From positions 1-64,000 of the forward strand of contig CAJNYU010002702.1 in the NCBI GenBank assembly GCA_905331475.1: a stretch of 64,000 nucleotides of DNA, in the 5' to 3' direction. Shown in pieces: positions 47,001 through 59,410 of the stretch. A program made the translations under genes and the position numbers. Every line of letters begins with the position of its first letter. Position 1 is the stretch's first letter. The notes beneath the pieces are model-generated. The model ran no database searches and was not told the origin of the DNA. It was given only the letters and a program-made list of their open reading frames with translations. The stretch is from Rotaria socialis. Taxonomy: Eukaryota > Rotifera > Eurotatoria > Philodinida > Philodinidae.

Positions 47001-48405
47001 ACGATAGTCGTAGTGTGAACCGTAAAGCTAAATTAGATACAGAAATTGTGCAAATCAAATTTATTCACTCAGAGCTGCCGTTTATCAGGTTGGAAATAAA
47101 TGAGATTAATGTATGTTTGAAAAAAAACTATCGAGCTATGAATACATAATAAATTATTTCCTTATATTATTAGTTTAACTGGTGCGAAGAGACATAATAT
47201 ATTCTTATTTTTTACTAAACATATGATTTAGAGTCAAACAAGACAATGGCTTTTTTTCAGTAATATAATTGATATGCATGAGATAAAACATATGTAGATA
47301 TATTAGAAATAAGCTCAAATAACATCCATGGAAAATAAAGAACTCAGGATGAGAAATTTCTCAAAATTTTACCTTCGATGACTAGATTTGCAAATCGCAG
47401 AGATTTTTTTCATATTAGTGCAATATTCTATAGCTTTCACTATCGAATTCTGTGCTTTGAACACATATAGCTGTTCAATATAATACGATATACAATTCAG
47501 GGATCTATTGCCTACCGGTAGTATTTTATTTCTTTTTTTTATAAAAATATGAAGACATACATATTTAGCTTTTTGAGTGAGGCTTTTAAAAGTATGAAAT
47601 TTTCAATGATATTTATAGAGTAGAAAAGTTCTTTGAGTGTAATTATCTTTTCTATTAAAAGAAGCAGTTCAATTTAAGATGAACTTGTTTTTTTGAATCA
47701 AAAAAGATCCTGATTGATTACGCTTTAAAGACAAAGTTCAAAAATCTGAATAACCAATTCGTCTTGTTCTTTCAAAGAAATTTTGAAAAGATTGGTAACC
47801 CATGTTAATAGCTTTAATCGTATTGTTTGAGCTGCATAAACAAGTTTGATAATGCATTTTCTACAGAATAAAACACTATTCTAGTTTCATCGAACTTGGA
47901 TAAAATATAATAAGTCCGGAATTTGTTGTCGTTTTTTTTTAATTAAAAATGTATTCTACTGTTCTATATTCTTCGTACGCTCAATTCATAGTATTTAAAA
48001 GACAAATATTGTTTTTCTATAGATTTTGGTTTATTCGAAAAATGGTGAACTACGTTTTGATGATCTATGCATGGAAGGCAGCAAAAATAGTGCTGTTAAA
48101 CTACAAAAATGTTCAGAGGGCAATCAAAAACAGTCATGGGATTATAATCAAGAAGTAAACTCACTTTTTATTTTTGTGCTAAATCAAAGATGTTTTTTGT
48201 TTAAGACAAAACAAATGAAACATGTTTATTCTGGTCAATGTATCACTGTAGATCAGAGTAAAGATAACGGTAAAGTTGCTCTTGGTAAGTGAAAAGTACG
48301 AAGAATAAATAAATAAATAAATAAAATAAAATAATTTCAGCTCCTTGTGACGAACAACATAATGCGAATCAAAGATGGCATTTGGAACAAGCAATATTAC
48401 ATTAG
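44061..48405 (+). CDS. Polypeptide N-acetylgalactosaminyltransferase (GALNT), with a 2-nt frameshift
   Basis: Exons 44061-44451, 44504-44666, 44730-44899, 44968-45072, 45127-45229, 45861-45939, 46001-46092, 46154-46306, 46361-46504, 46562-46701, 46806-46913, 48023-48154, 48206-48284 and 48341-48405 would give about 641 residues. Type II anchor at residues 28-49; luminal stem; GT-A catalytic domain with [13 protein letters not shown] (D290, H292) for Mn/UDP binding, [22 protein letters not shown] and [14 protein letters not shown]; a ricin-B lectin domain from about residue 515 ([26 protein letters not shown]). It starts mucin-type O-glycosylation in the Golgi. Oddity: after Q410 the expected Cys-Gly-Gly codons TGTGGTGGA read TGGTGGA (46281-46287), so the frame shifts and stops soon after. 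Either an assembly error or an inactivated allele. Which GALNT subtype is not decided. Confidence 0.88.
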
Positions 48406-50649
48406 TTTGAAGCTGAATTTCTTAATTTGTTCTTTTTTAATTTGAGAATGATAGACATCATATATTTTTAATCGAATCATAGGTTCAATTTTTTTTCGCT
48501 TGGAAAATCTGTTTTTGTTTCCGAATATGACTACGTTTGTATCATGATATTACATTCCACATCTATTTCGAATACGACTTGAAGAAAGAAACGGAGGATC
48601 ACATATATATACGTGTATAGATCATGTTTTCTAGCCGAGTTATTTATTACTTATTTAAGTTATCTTTTGACGTTGCAATAGAAACATTGAACGAATTTAA
48701 TAAGCGAACATGAACACAACTATTAATTTTTTTTCTTTTCATATGAAAATAATTCTATTGTTATTGCTTTTTGTTCATTTTGTTAGTTTCTTTTTATCTG
48801 TTCAATTGTGAGAACGATAAACTTTCATTTTGTTTATTTTGGTTTTCATGTGTTGAACTTTGTTGGCTATCAAGTTTTCCTTTTTTTTTATTATTTAACT
48901 TCCTCGGCTTTCTTCGTTTGTTTTCTTCGTGGAATAATTTTGGCAATTCTATATCTACTAAAAAGACATTTTGGAAAAATGATTGAAACTAGAGATTATA
49001 CCCATTAATATGTGCAATTAATCATAGAAGAAAATGAGTTTTAAATAAGTAATATTACTGATGCAAATAATGGAAAATTCAGAGGATGTAATTAAGATGA
49101 CGTAAACTATACTGAAATCGAGAGTTAGGAGTCGATTGATTGGATAGTCTGTTGAATTGATGTATTTCAAAATAGATATTTTCTGAATACGTTTTGACTT
49201 CATATCGGTCATACAATAATCTTAGAAAAGAATCATTCAAAGGATTGAATAGTGAATCTTCCTCATCCAGGATAGACACATTCGTCTCATCATCGATAAC
49301 TTCATGGTAGTTTTATGATAGAATTGATCTGTTCGATTATCGTATATTGTAAATATTCTGAGTAAAACACAATCTACATCAAATAGTAAACATAAGCAAC
49401 GATACTGTCTAAAAAGATTTTAATGTCTTCGTACGAATATAGATTCTATTCCAAGAATATTTTCTTATCTAACAAATTTTAGAAGATATCATATTTTTGA
49501 TATGTAAGAGTACCAAAATTGAATTAAAAGATATTCTATATAAGAATATCGACCGTTTACTATTCATTCGTTGCTTATTTAGCTAAATTCTAATTTTCAA
49601 TAACATGATCTACTCACGAACAACTAATTTCTTTTTCTTAGAAAATCTCGAATCTATTAAAAGAGAAAACGAGTAGATTCGTCTGATAGACATTTGAATA
49701 ATTATTAATCTTTTCTAGAAGAAATTTTATCGGATGCAATTCCAATGCGAATGATTTTTCATATTTCTTTTCGTTCTTGATCTTGAATTACATCTATTTA
49801 CTCATAATTTTAAATATGTTTCGTCTCATATATTCTTCTGGCAATGTTTCTCGTGATGCAAGGTATGACTTAGTTTTAAAATCGTCAGTAAATATTTGGG
49901 GCTATATAGAAAAAGTTCCATATTTGTTTCTGTGTGTAGCTATGTGATATTTGCTTTTGTCATCATCGTCACTTTACCATAGAAGTAAAATATGTTTCTT
50001 TTGTATCCTTGATGAGTGAATTATAATTCCAATTTTTAACTAACTTCAAGATTTACGAAATAAAAAAAACGTAGAAAACTTGTACATCCAGCTAATATTT
50101 GAAAACACTTAACGATAATTTTTAGAATACAATATGAATTGTTAGAGCAATTCATCAGCGACGGAAACACACTACAGCATTATATTGACTGTTAAAGGTA
50201 CAATGTGCTTCTAAATTCATAGTTGCTTACTGTACTAATCAAGACTGAGCACAATGTTTTGATTATTGACTTTTTTCGGCAAAACGATTTCAATAATTCT
50301 TGTATCTTTTTCTCAATTTGTACTTCTTACTCGAAAATCTAAAAAACATCTTATTGAATACGTTGATTACTCGTTCTTTTGAAGATGCATTCAATGGAAA
50401 ATGACGTAAAATAGAAGTTTCCAAATCTACAAATTCATATTTCTTGCGCTAACATTGATCGTTTCATTCATGTATCCTCTTAATTTTTCGCTTTTCTGTC
50501 ATAATTTCTGTAATGCAATGAATATTCATCTTCATATAAATAGACGTATTAAATGAGATGTAAACTTCAATTTTACAACACACGAGAGAATATTTAACTG
50601 TTCAATTGCCAGAATTAAGTTTATTCCTGAGAGTAACATAACAACTAAT
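48406..50649. other. Intergenic stretch with one unassigned minus-strand frame
   Basis: A minus-strand frame from about 49,310 to 49,079 encodes about 75 residues (VSILDEEDSLFNPLNDSFLR) of protein-like composition but unknown family; it could be an isolated exon. The rest is AT-rich and featureless. Confidence 0.3.
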
Positions 50650-52584
50650 TTATATTTTCTTCTTTACGATATCAATACTCTTTCTTACATCTCGAACATT
50701 AGGATGATCAACAGAGAGTGAACGTTCTAGAATGGCAAGAGCACGTTCATAAAAAGAAAGTGCCTTCACGTAATCACCCATGTTCCGATAAACCCATCCG
50801 ATATTGTTGTTAGAAGCAGCTAAATCAGGGTGAGTTGATGAAAGAGTTTTCTCGTAGATGTTCAGTGCTTTTTGATGATATGAAAGTGCATTTGAATAAT
50901 CACCCATGTTGTCATAGACGAAGCCAATATTATTATAAGATGAAGCCAAATCAGGATGATTCGATGGAAGCATATTTTCATCGATCTCAAGTGCTTTTTT
51001 ATGATATGAAAGTGCATTTGAATAATCACCCATTTTGCCATAAGCAAAACCAATGTTGCTGTAAGCAGAAGCCATTTGCATATCCGTTGTAGGAAGAATT
51101 TTTTGAAGAATTTTATTCGATTGTGTATAATATGAAATGGCATCTGCATGTACACCTTGATTTTCCTTTATCAATCCGAGATGCTCATAAATTTCTGCTT
51201 TTTTACGATCCGTAGTGGTTTTATCCAGTAGGATATTATACAAATCTTGAGCTTTGTTGAAGTCTTCTAGTTTAATTAATAGCATCCCTAAGCGATCCCA
51301 TCCTTCTAGATTAGAATAAGTTTCTGAAAGTATATCTTCGGTAAGTGCATTGTCGTCATTAGTTAGCGTAAGATCTACTTGCCAAACTTGATCATTTTCC
51401 ATTTCTTGAATTTCATCAATACGAAATATGGAATGCATTGAAAAGAGAACTTCATCTTCTTCGGAATAGCTGGCTTCTCCCAAATTAGCAAAACAAGTAG
51501 ATGCGATAGACGGATCTAGTTTTATTACAAAGAAGACACCAATGAGATCATAGTCTTTTGCTTGGCGTATAAAACTAAGCGATAGTGTACGATCAGGATT
51601 AGCTGATAAAAAATTATTAAATGATATAAATCCATTTTGTGTTTTGATTAATTTATTCATATTTGCCCGTGAAAAATGTTGACCATGATAAACGATAAAT
51701 GATTTAGAATGTGCGCGTTCAACATATTGTTCTTGATGAAGTGCAGCGATGTTATCATGGAGATCTCGAATAAAAAATCCCATGTTAATAATTACATCGA
51801 TTTCCATCATCTGTAGCGATCGATTGAGCATAGAATAGAGAAAATTTTGATGGGCATACCACCAAATTGGAGGATGTCGACGATATTCATGTTCCAGTTT
51901 GTCGACAGCTTGGAGCTCATCTGGGCTTCGAGCGAAAAGATCACGGCAGTATGTTATAAAGTCATTGAAATGTTGCTCTTGAAAATTGCTAGTCAGTACA
52001 ATTTCTTTTATTACTTTTGTGATTACAAACAATGAATCTAATTGCTTGAGATTTTGTCTAGTAGTTAAATGGTTGATAAAACTGATGGAGATCAAATTTT
52101 GATTGTAGTCAAATACTGCCCGTTTCAAAGCTTTACATATAGGTAGAATATCCGTAACGACACCTTTTATTTTTGGCCAGCGTTTGGCCCATTGTTCATG
52201 ACGAGCTTGGTTTCCACAAAAAATATAAATAGTATTCAGTTGAGGTAGATCATGTACAACAGGTACTGTGATTTCACCCAAGGAGCCCGAAGCAATCATA
52301 AACATTTGATGTTCTTTGGTGTCTCTGAGAAAACGGATGCATTCATCCGCATCCTTGAATGCATTGATGTTGTTAACTATCTTTTTGAATCTTGAAATCA
52401 TTGCAATTGACTCTCTATCGTTCACTAAGTCAATATTGCTGTCGAGCCAGACAAGCAAAATATTCTGAGCTACATGTGCATGATATTGACGCGGATGTCT
52501 TTTGCTTGTATTTGAAATTGAAACAGTGGCAACCGCAGTAGTATCTAAAGAGTTTGTTGTCAAATTTCCTTGTCGTCTGTCCAT
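50650..52584 (-). CDS. ADP-ribosyltransferase-like protein with C-terminal kinesin-light-chain TPRs
   Basis: Intronless, 644 residues. Residues about 38-175 form a domain frequent in bdelloid proteins (NILLVWLDSNID, FMIASGSLGEITVPVVHDLP, IYIFCGNQARHEQWAKRWP); I do not know its function. Residues about 235-410 resemble arginine-type mono-ADP-ribosyltransferases: VYHGQ (298-302), ISFNNFLSANP (Ser321) and SEEDEVLF with E376-x-E378. The R-S-ExE signature has Ser and ExE here, but the usual Arg of Y-R-G is His300, so activity is doubtful. Residues about 427-620 hold five TPRs of kinesin-light-chain type (SSYNNIGFVYDNMGDYSNAL), nearly identical at DNA level. ART-TPR fusions are a large expanded group in bdelloids. 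Targets are unknown. Confidence 0.85.
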   Translation of the reverse strand: MDRRQGNLTTNSLDTTAVATVSISNTSKRHPRQYHAHVAQNILLVWLDSNIDLVNDRESIAMISRFKKIVNNINAFKDADECIRFLRDTKEHQMFMIASGSLGEITVPVVHDLPQLNTIYIFCGNQARHEQWAKRWPKIKGVVTDILPICKALKRAVFDYNQNLISISFINHLTTRQNLKQLDSLFVITKVIKEIVLTSNFQEQHFNDFITYCRDLFARSPDELQAVDKLEHEYRRHPPIWWYAHQNFLYSMLNRSLQMMEIDVIINMGFFIRDLHDNIAALHQEQYVERAHSKSFIVYHGQHFSRANMNKLIKTQNGFISFNNFLSANPDRTLSLSFIRQAKDYDLIGVFFVIKLDPSIASTCFANLGEASYSEEDEVLFSMHSIFRIDEIQEMENDQVWQVDLTLTNDDNALTEDILSETYSNLEGWDRLGMLLIKLEDFNKAQDLYNILLDKTTTDRKKAEIYEHLGLIKENQGVHADAISYYTQSNKILQKILPTTDMQMASAYSNIGFAYGKMGDYSNALSYHKKALEIDENMLPSNHPDLASSYNNIGFVYDNMGDYSNALSYHQKALNIYEKTLSSTHPDLAASNNNIGWVYRNMGDYVKALSFYERALAILERSLSVDHPNVRDVRKSIDIVKKKI

Positions 52585-54669
52585 AGTATGCTTGAATTCA
52601 ATGAACGATGAAGAGAGAATGCAGAAAATGCCTATGAATTTATAAATCGATAATGTTGCTTAGTAACGAATCAATCAATAAACGAAGAGAAGAAAAAGAA
52701 CAGTAATGCTGATTTGATCGCTTTCTAGAAACAAACGCTGCGTAAGAAAAAAAACTACTATACATTTTACGTTCGTTTTTTTTACGAACGCTTTTTACGA
52801 GCTGCTATCACTTATCTCATATGTTGACTGTGTACATGGAAATGAAAAATTACTCTTGTGATTTCGTTTTACAGGAATTGGAAAGAACAAGAAAAAGTGT
52901 TCATTATAACGAATAACACTCAGTAAAGCATGTCTGAACATTGATTTCATCACAGATCACGGCAAAAGATTTTTTCGACATTATACTACGAATGAATGTT
53001 ATATAGGATGAATAGACGAATCTTTCTCTTTCACTCAAAACTTACATTGACTTTATATATTTTATACTTCTAGTTTATTCATGATTTCGTCTGAAGCGCA
53101 ACCAAAACGAAAATGAATAAGATATTGTCATTGCTGCTTCTGACTAATTCTTGTCATCATAAAAGTGTGCACTACTCGCCATGATTTGCTTCCAACAAAA
53201 TTTAACATAGATTCACTTTTCTCATTCGTTTTCCTTTTTATGAATATTTTAACTTTTCCAAATCACTACGCAAATACTACTTCCACGAAATGCTACTTGC
53301 CATTCAAGATAAGTTCTCGCATAATTATTGATACACGTCAGATTTTCAGCGTGAATGACCAAACAATATTTGCAGTCTACATCTATTAATACTGACTAGG
53401 ACGAAATGTGTGGGTTTATTTCTTTCAGCACTATCAATCAAACGTAGCCCATTGCTCTTATTCAATTTACATCTACAGACACACAAGTAATTGATTCTTT
53501 AGAGAAGAGCTGTATACAAATTTTATGAAGTTTAAGTTCAGCCTAGATGCAATTTAGAAAATAGTTTACACAAATAATAGAAAATGTGCACTCGAATAAA
53601 TCTTTAACACTATTTTATCACATGAAAGTGACTATATGCCAAATATTTAAATCATTCGATAAATCACTTCTCTACTGTCTGCCAATGTCATTATTCTAAT
53701 TGTTCCCTGAATTGCTTGAGATCACTCTCATTTATTGAATACTGTCAACATCTACTAAAAAAATGTCATTTTATAGTCTATATGGATTTAATTGCTATTA
53801 TTAGTGTTTTATAGTATAAGAAAAGAAAAGTAATTGATTTGTATTAAAATAAGACTTTCTCCTGATTAATTAAAAATTCTGATAATGTAATACACGCATG
53901 TACATTTATACATTGTAATTCTATTAACTAAGCTGAATATTTCAAGCAAATATATACAACTAATTCTTTTCTTAGTTATATGCATCGTCATATGCTGATG
54001 AAAATATTTTCATTCGTTGTGTGCAATATTTTTTCTTTATTCTAACCCACATCCTCAAGGTTGCACAATTTTTTGAATTGTTGTCCTTGGATATTGTTTA
54101 ATTTGATGTAAATTACGATAAACAATGTCTTGTCGAATCGACCTTGAGTAGGAAAGTATTCACCTGTATTCAAGATTCATAATCAAGCAGTCATGGAATA
54201 TAATATTGAATCAACTGTGTAGATTACATATGTGTGTAGCTTACACAATAGTAGCAAAAGAGCACATGCAATAAACAGTGCAATAACCATTTTCTCCTGA
54301 GCTGGGGAACCTGCATTTTCCAGCAAGTTTCTCTTTCAATGCGGTGAGTTTCGAATGGGATTATATATTCTAACAAATTGAGAATGTGTATCCCTGCAGA
54401 ACAAAAACAAAAATAGAAAGCAATTAGATATGCACACATGTGCCCTCATCAAATAAATATGGCTCTATTTCTTCTGCATATTTATTCATCTTTCAAGGTT
54501 TCAATACAATAGATACTGTAAAACACATTGTTAAAATGAATTTACGTCGAAAATTTGCCTAAACCTCAGTGTAGTGTTATCGTTGTTGGATGGATCAGTC
54601 AAATTACATTTATATCAGGCGTTGAAAAAAAACATTGAATTCTGGTAATTCATTTGTTCTATTTTGTTT
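52585..54669. other. AT-rich intergenic stretch
   Basis: Upstream region of the ART-TPR gene. No gene or repeat that I can support. Confidence 0.4.
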
Positions 54670-55181
54670 CCATCAGAGAAGAGTTTGAATTCTTTTTATT
54701 CATTCCAGCATTAATTGTACTCGCCATTGATAATGTAGAAAAGTTAGACAAACAATAAAGCTTGAAATCATATGCATTTGATTAATTTTTGCAAGCACTT
54801 GAATATGGCCCGTGTAATACCTTTGATATTGCTACACCAAACAATCAACATCTGCAATTGGCTGCTCTAGTTCTAGTTCTAGAGTAAAATTTCCTTGCAG
54901 TCATTAATTTTTTATTAACATCGTATTGATTATTTATCTTAGGTCACTCATGTATTATTTGAAAAACCAAAATCGATGATAAAGAAGACTCGAAAGCTTT
55001 TCCCGACACCAATCACATCAGTGGTGAAGCTGAATCTTTGTATGAATGTACATTTCAAAATTCAGAGTCAGAAAATGATGCTGAAGAACGTTTACTCCAT
55101 ATTCAATTAGCTGTTGCAATAACAGAAAATCACTCAAAGACAATGAAAAATAATCGTGAAAAACGACCAACACTAGACTAA
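54670..55181 (+). pseudogene. Decayed coding remnant, unrecognised
   Basis: Three protein-like islands lie in order: EEFEFFLFIPALIVLAIDNV (about 54,680-54,755), FLQALEYGPCNTFDIATPNN after two stops (about 54,795-54,880), and, after an intron-like gap, KEDSKAFPDTNHISGEAESL continuing to a TAA at 55,179-55,181. In-frame stops between the islands indicate decay. I do not recognise the family. Confidence 0.4.
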
Positions 55182-56775
55182 GTGAAAAACGTTACTGTTG
55201 GCCAAAGCCCCCAAAAACTTCTATCGGTCCAAATTCACAATAACAACAGTCAAAATAAATTATCATTTATAGCAATCATTCTGTGTTTCATTCTAGTTTA
55301 TTAATTTTACAATATTTTCAAGTTATTTTTCTCTGAAAATAAATAAATGCAAATGAATAGTATTAACTAGTCAAGTGTAATTCAAGTAGGATTAGTATAC
55401 GAAATGTTTCGCTGAAAAAATTAATTTATATTGAAGCTTACTCTTATAACTACATACACGTCTTTCTTAAACTATTTGATAGATATTACCTAGAAAAAAA
55501 ATGATATTTTAGATAGACAATGAAAATTATTCTGTGAAGATAAGCATACATTTTTTTTGTGTTAAAAACATGCTTGTACTATTTTAGTGAGAACAATAAA
55601 CGTAAGATAACGATTACGTTGACAACAACATGACGTTTTTATTTGCACATGCGCATTACTAGTAAAGATCATTCATAATATATTCATATACAAAATAAAT
55701 GAAGCATTTTTGATGACGAACTGATACTGATGTTAAAGTGATTGTCAATAGCCTATGCTTATAAAAATATTTAATCGTTTTTTTTTCTGTAGTTAGAAAA
55801 GAATTCGTATTTATTTATTTTTTGCTGACCAGCAAGCAAAAATCCAATAGAAAATATGTTTAGAAAAACAATGCGTTTTCATTTTCATTAATCCTATTAG
55901 GTTTGTTAATATTTTCATACACATTATTTTATTAAAAAAGAGTTCTGTTTAAGATAATGTAGCTAGTGTAATTACTAATATTAAAATTCGGATGGTTCAC
56001 TCTAAATTAGTCAAGTTTACCATATCTTAAAAATCAAAATTTTATTTATATTCATCTGTTATTGAGAAACATATATATATATATATAGATAGATATGAAA
56101 TACTCTTCAGTGTATCAGTTTTAATAGAGTACTGTTAGCGACAGAAATAGTATTGTTTCTTCCCCGAATAATAATGAATTGAATGTTATATCAACCGGTA
56201 TTTTTATTTTACAAAAACAAAAAAAGCTTAAATATAATTGAATTTCATAAACAATTATATTACATGTCAATTATATAAGTAACATGTATCGTGAAGATTA
56301 ATAATATCCGAAATTTAGCTTTAAAATATAAATACAATATTTATTTTCAATATAGAAATGTACCATGTAATTTACTCATTCACGTATGACTCAGCCTATT
56401 CATCCATATCGTATACAGTTTATACTTTAAGCAACCGTATCATTTCATCTTTCTCTTACATGACTGATTGGCGCATACAGCGTAGTTTCATGTGCATGTA
56501 CATATGTTTTTACGCATTGAATCATATTCAATGAAGTTGTTGTCAACGGCATTTGCACAGGCAACCTCGTGCATCAGAAAAAAAAATAAAGGAAAGAAAA
56601 AATCGTTGTCGACAAGAAAGGGAATGTTAAAATTCTATTTCTTTTCAAATCATACTTGCTATTGTTGTCACCCGTAAAGAAGTAAAAAGGCACTAAAAAG
56701 AAAAACAAAATCTAATTTTTATTTTTCTATCATTTATAGTTACATGATTTTGGATAGATTTTTACTGCTTTTCAA
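55182..56775. other. AT-rich intergenic stretch
   Basis: Only an AT/GATA microsatellite near 56,071-56,096 stands out. Confidence 0.4.
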
Positions 56776-57411
56776 ATGTCCAGCAACAACATCTTACAAA
56801 ATAATTTTTCAATTTCTACTGATGCACTTCCAGATTCAATATCTGAATCCACAGAAGATTCAAATCGCTTTAAATTATTTACCTCTTCTCCATGCTTTAA
56901 AATCACAAGATTAATTATAATTATAATATATGCACTTAATATCGTTGCATGGGGTGGAATGTTATTTCTCATATTAGTAGGAGCAGCAAACAACACAATG
57001 CCCGATGAACAAACACGGAAGATTTGGATTGAAATTGATTCTCAAATTCTTAATGCGCTTTTTTGTGTGACGGGTATTGGTCTTATTCCTTGGCGAATAC
57101 GGGATGTTTATCAACTTCATAATAAAAAATATCGATATAGACTTCTTAAACGTCACACATATACGGATTATATTTTATGGGTTCGAATTGTTGTTTGGAG
57201 TTTTATAGCTAATTCTATATTTCAAATCGGTATGGCTATATGTATGTGGTCCATGAATATGAATACAAGACCTGCATGGCTAGTCGGCATGTTTGTTGGA
57301 CTTGGATGTTTTTCGGGAGCAACGGCAGGTTTAATACAATTTATATTATCGAGGAAAAAGAAAAAACAAGACAAACTAGAAAGAGACCGTACTAATATTT
57401 TGAATAATTAA
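56776..57411 (+). CDS. DUF2985-type multi-pass membrane protein
   Basis: Single exon, 211 residues. Residues 1-40 are polar and Ser-rich. Hydrophobic segments lie at about 46-71 (NIVAWGGMLFLILVGAA), 91-106, 134-158 (ILWVRIVVWSFIANSIFQIG) and 168-190, followed by a Lys/Arg-rich tail. The block WIEIDSQILNALFCVTGIGL then IPWRIRDVY (about residues 84-112) is the hallmark of the DUF2985 family, which I know mainly from fungi; its function is unknown. The start was chosen as the first ATG of the open frame. The lack of introns, unlike its conserved neighbours, and the fungal spread of the family make transfer a possibility. Confidence 0.75.
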   Translation: MSSNNILQNNFSISTDALPDSISESTEDSNRFKLFTSSPCFKITRLIIIIIYALNIVAWGGMLFLILVGAANNTMPDEQTRKIWIEIDSQILNALFCVTGIGLIPWRIRDVYQLHNKKYRYRLLKRHTYTDYILWVRIVVWSFIANSIFQIGMAICMWSMNMNTRPAWLVGMFVGLGCFSGATAGLIQFILSRKKKKQDKLERDRTNILNN

Positions 57412-59410
57412 TTCGTTGCTATTTAGTGTTTCGAAAAAGAATGTGTAAATTATTTTAAAATGATTCCCAGAATTGATGCGCTATACTGTAGTCCATAGTG
57501 TCGAATACTTTGAATAAGAATTTATTGTTGAAAACATTATTTTTACGATTATTTAACTTATGATTAAACATATATTGAATTTTCTTAATGTTGAAACAAT
57601 AAAATGAATATTATTCTATAATGTTTATATACGTATAAATGTACATTCCTATTTAAAAAAGTAACTTCTAAGCTTTGAAATACTGGTATTTCTTGTTATA
57701 TACTGTTAATTGAATTGTTTTATCTGTGAAAGAATGAACTAACAAGAGTAAATATTACTATAGTGTATTGTGATTAAAAATCTTATTCATTGACTTTTGG
57801 AACAAGCAATAGAAAAACATTGATTTTATTCCTAAGACAGTATACAATCAATTACAAAACCAAAACAAATATTCGAATACTTTCATATATCTTCCTAAAA
57901 CATTTCTCCTTAGAATTTCATGTATGAATAATTTGACAACAATAGAAGAAGCAGTTATTGAGATTGTCCATGTGTTCATTTTTACTTATGTTAGTCTTAT
58001 TCTACGGCTTTGAAATTGAAGGCGAATCCTGATGCATTCTTCTTTTGATATTCAACTCAAATAAAATTTTGACTTATTTCTTTATACTTTGAATGAAAAG
58101 TTCTCTTTGATTTTTTTTCTACTTACATCTATATATATATATATACGTATATAAGTTTAACTCATGGTTTTTCGCATTTTAACATGAAATTTATTTGAAA
58201 GAAAATTCGAAAATATTTTGGTACTCTGCACAGCTGTAGACATTGTCTGCCACTAACATATGTGTTAGCCAGAGAAAGATCTTCTTTTTATCATGTGTTT
58301 TCAACGAATTTTATTGTTGGAAACAACAGGCAGCATTTTTAATATCAATTGTCCCAATCAAAAGCAAAGTATCAGATGTGAGATACTGATGATTTTGAAA
58401 AAGTATCGTGCTGTGATACTGGAAAAAACACACTAACATGTTGATAATGTATAGAATAGAAAGACCCTTTTCTTCTCAGTCACATCAAACTTTACGTTTT
58501 TTTTCATATTCCCCTTATTTAAATATATGAATAGGAACCATTGTGTTTGTACTTTTTTGTTTTTTGAATCACCCATTCGTTGAGAGACTTTGCTACTTAT
58601 AAAAAAAGATAGTAGGAAGCCAACAATTTATTAGAAACTACTAAAGAATCTAAACAGAAAGCAAGAAGGTGTAGATGGAATGGAATGCATATATATGATG
58701 GCATCGCAACCGTAATATATATATAAGAAAAGTGAACAAGTAGCTGTAATGATGTTATTTGATACAGTCAAAATATAAATCACTATGCTTTCATATAATT
58801 AGTAATACTTTTTCAAGTTGTCGTGGAAATAGAACGAAAATAAAATGAGGCGAATACTTTTCCATAGAAAATGAAACTCTAAAAACTCCTAATCTAGCTT
58901 TTACAAACAGATGCATTTTTATATAGCTCATTTTACAAGAATCCTATTGATATGAGAAATAAAAGAACCGTTTGACGATATATGTAAACGTGTATATTTC
59001 ATACGATAGAAAAAAACAGTTTCAGACATGAATAATCTACAGATATAGCTACCATTCAATATGAAACTCCATCTTATTTTTGACTTATAATTTCATTGAT
59101 TGTAATGATATTGACATTAAAAAGCGAATAAATGATTTTCATCATTATTAATAGTACGGATATATTTTATGGGTACTATAAAGTTTTTTCTCCTTTAGTA
59201 TTCTCATTTGCACCTCATTATTATTGTATTAGATTTCTAATGTGAAGTTACAAACAATAGTCAACATAGTATCCGCCTACATGATACCTTTTCGCTTGAA
59301 TTTTTCTTTTCATCATTACGTACTAGTCGTACTTTTACAACTAAATTTTCTTTCGCTCATATTCATTTGACTTCTACACATTGATTTTCATAAGAGATCA
59401 AATCAATTAA
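57412..59410. other. AT-rich intergenic stretch
   Basis: No gene. Short TA microsatellites occur near 58,131-58,152 and 58,716-58,726. The last few hundred bases must hold the promoter of the modular extracellular protein gene. Confidence 0.4.

Noticed and set aside
46957..47090. Exon-like stretch in the 1.1-kb GALNT intron 11 (after a TTTCAG, with [17 protein letters not shown] coding)
   Set aside because: Exons 11 and 12 join in frame at the expected lectin-domain sequence without it, and it has no family match; an alternative exon cannot be excluded.
50835..51155. Frames of 85 and 97 codons overlapping the ART-TPR gene
   Set aside because: Their repeated sequence is the out-of-frame or opposite-strand image of the TPR repeats.
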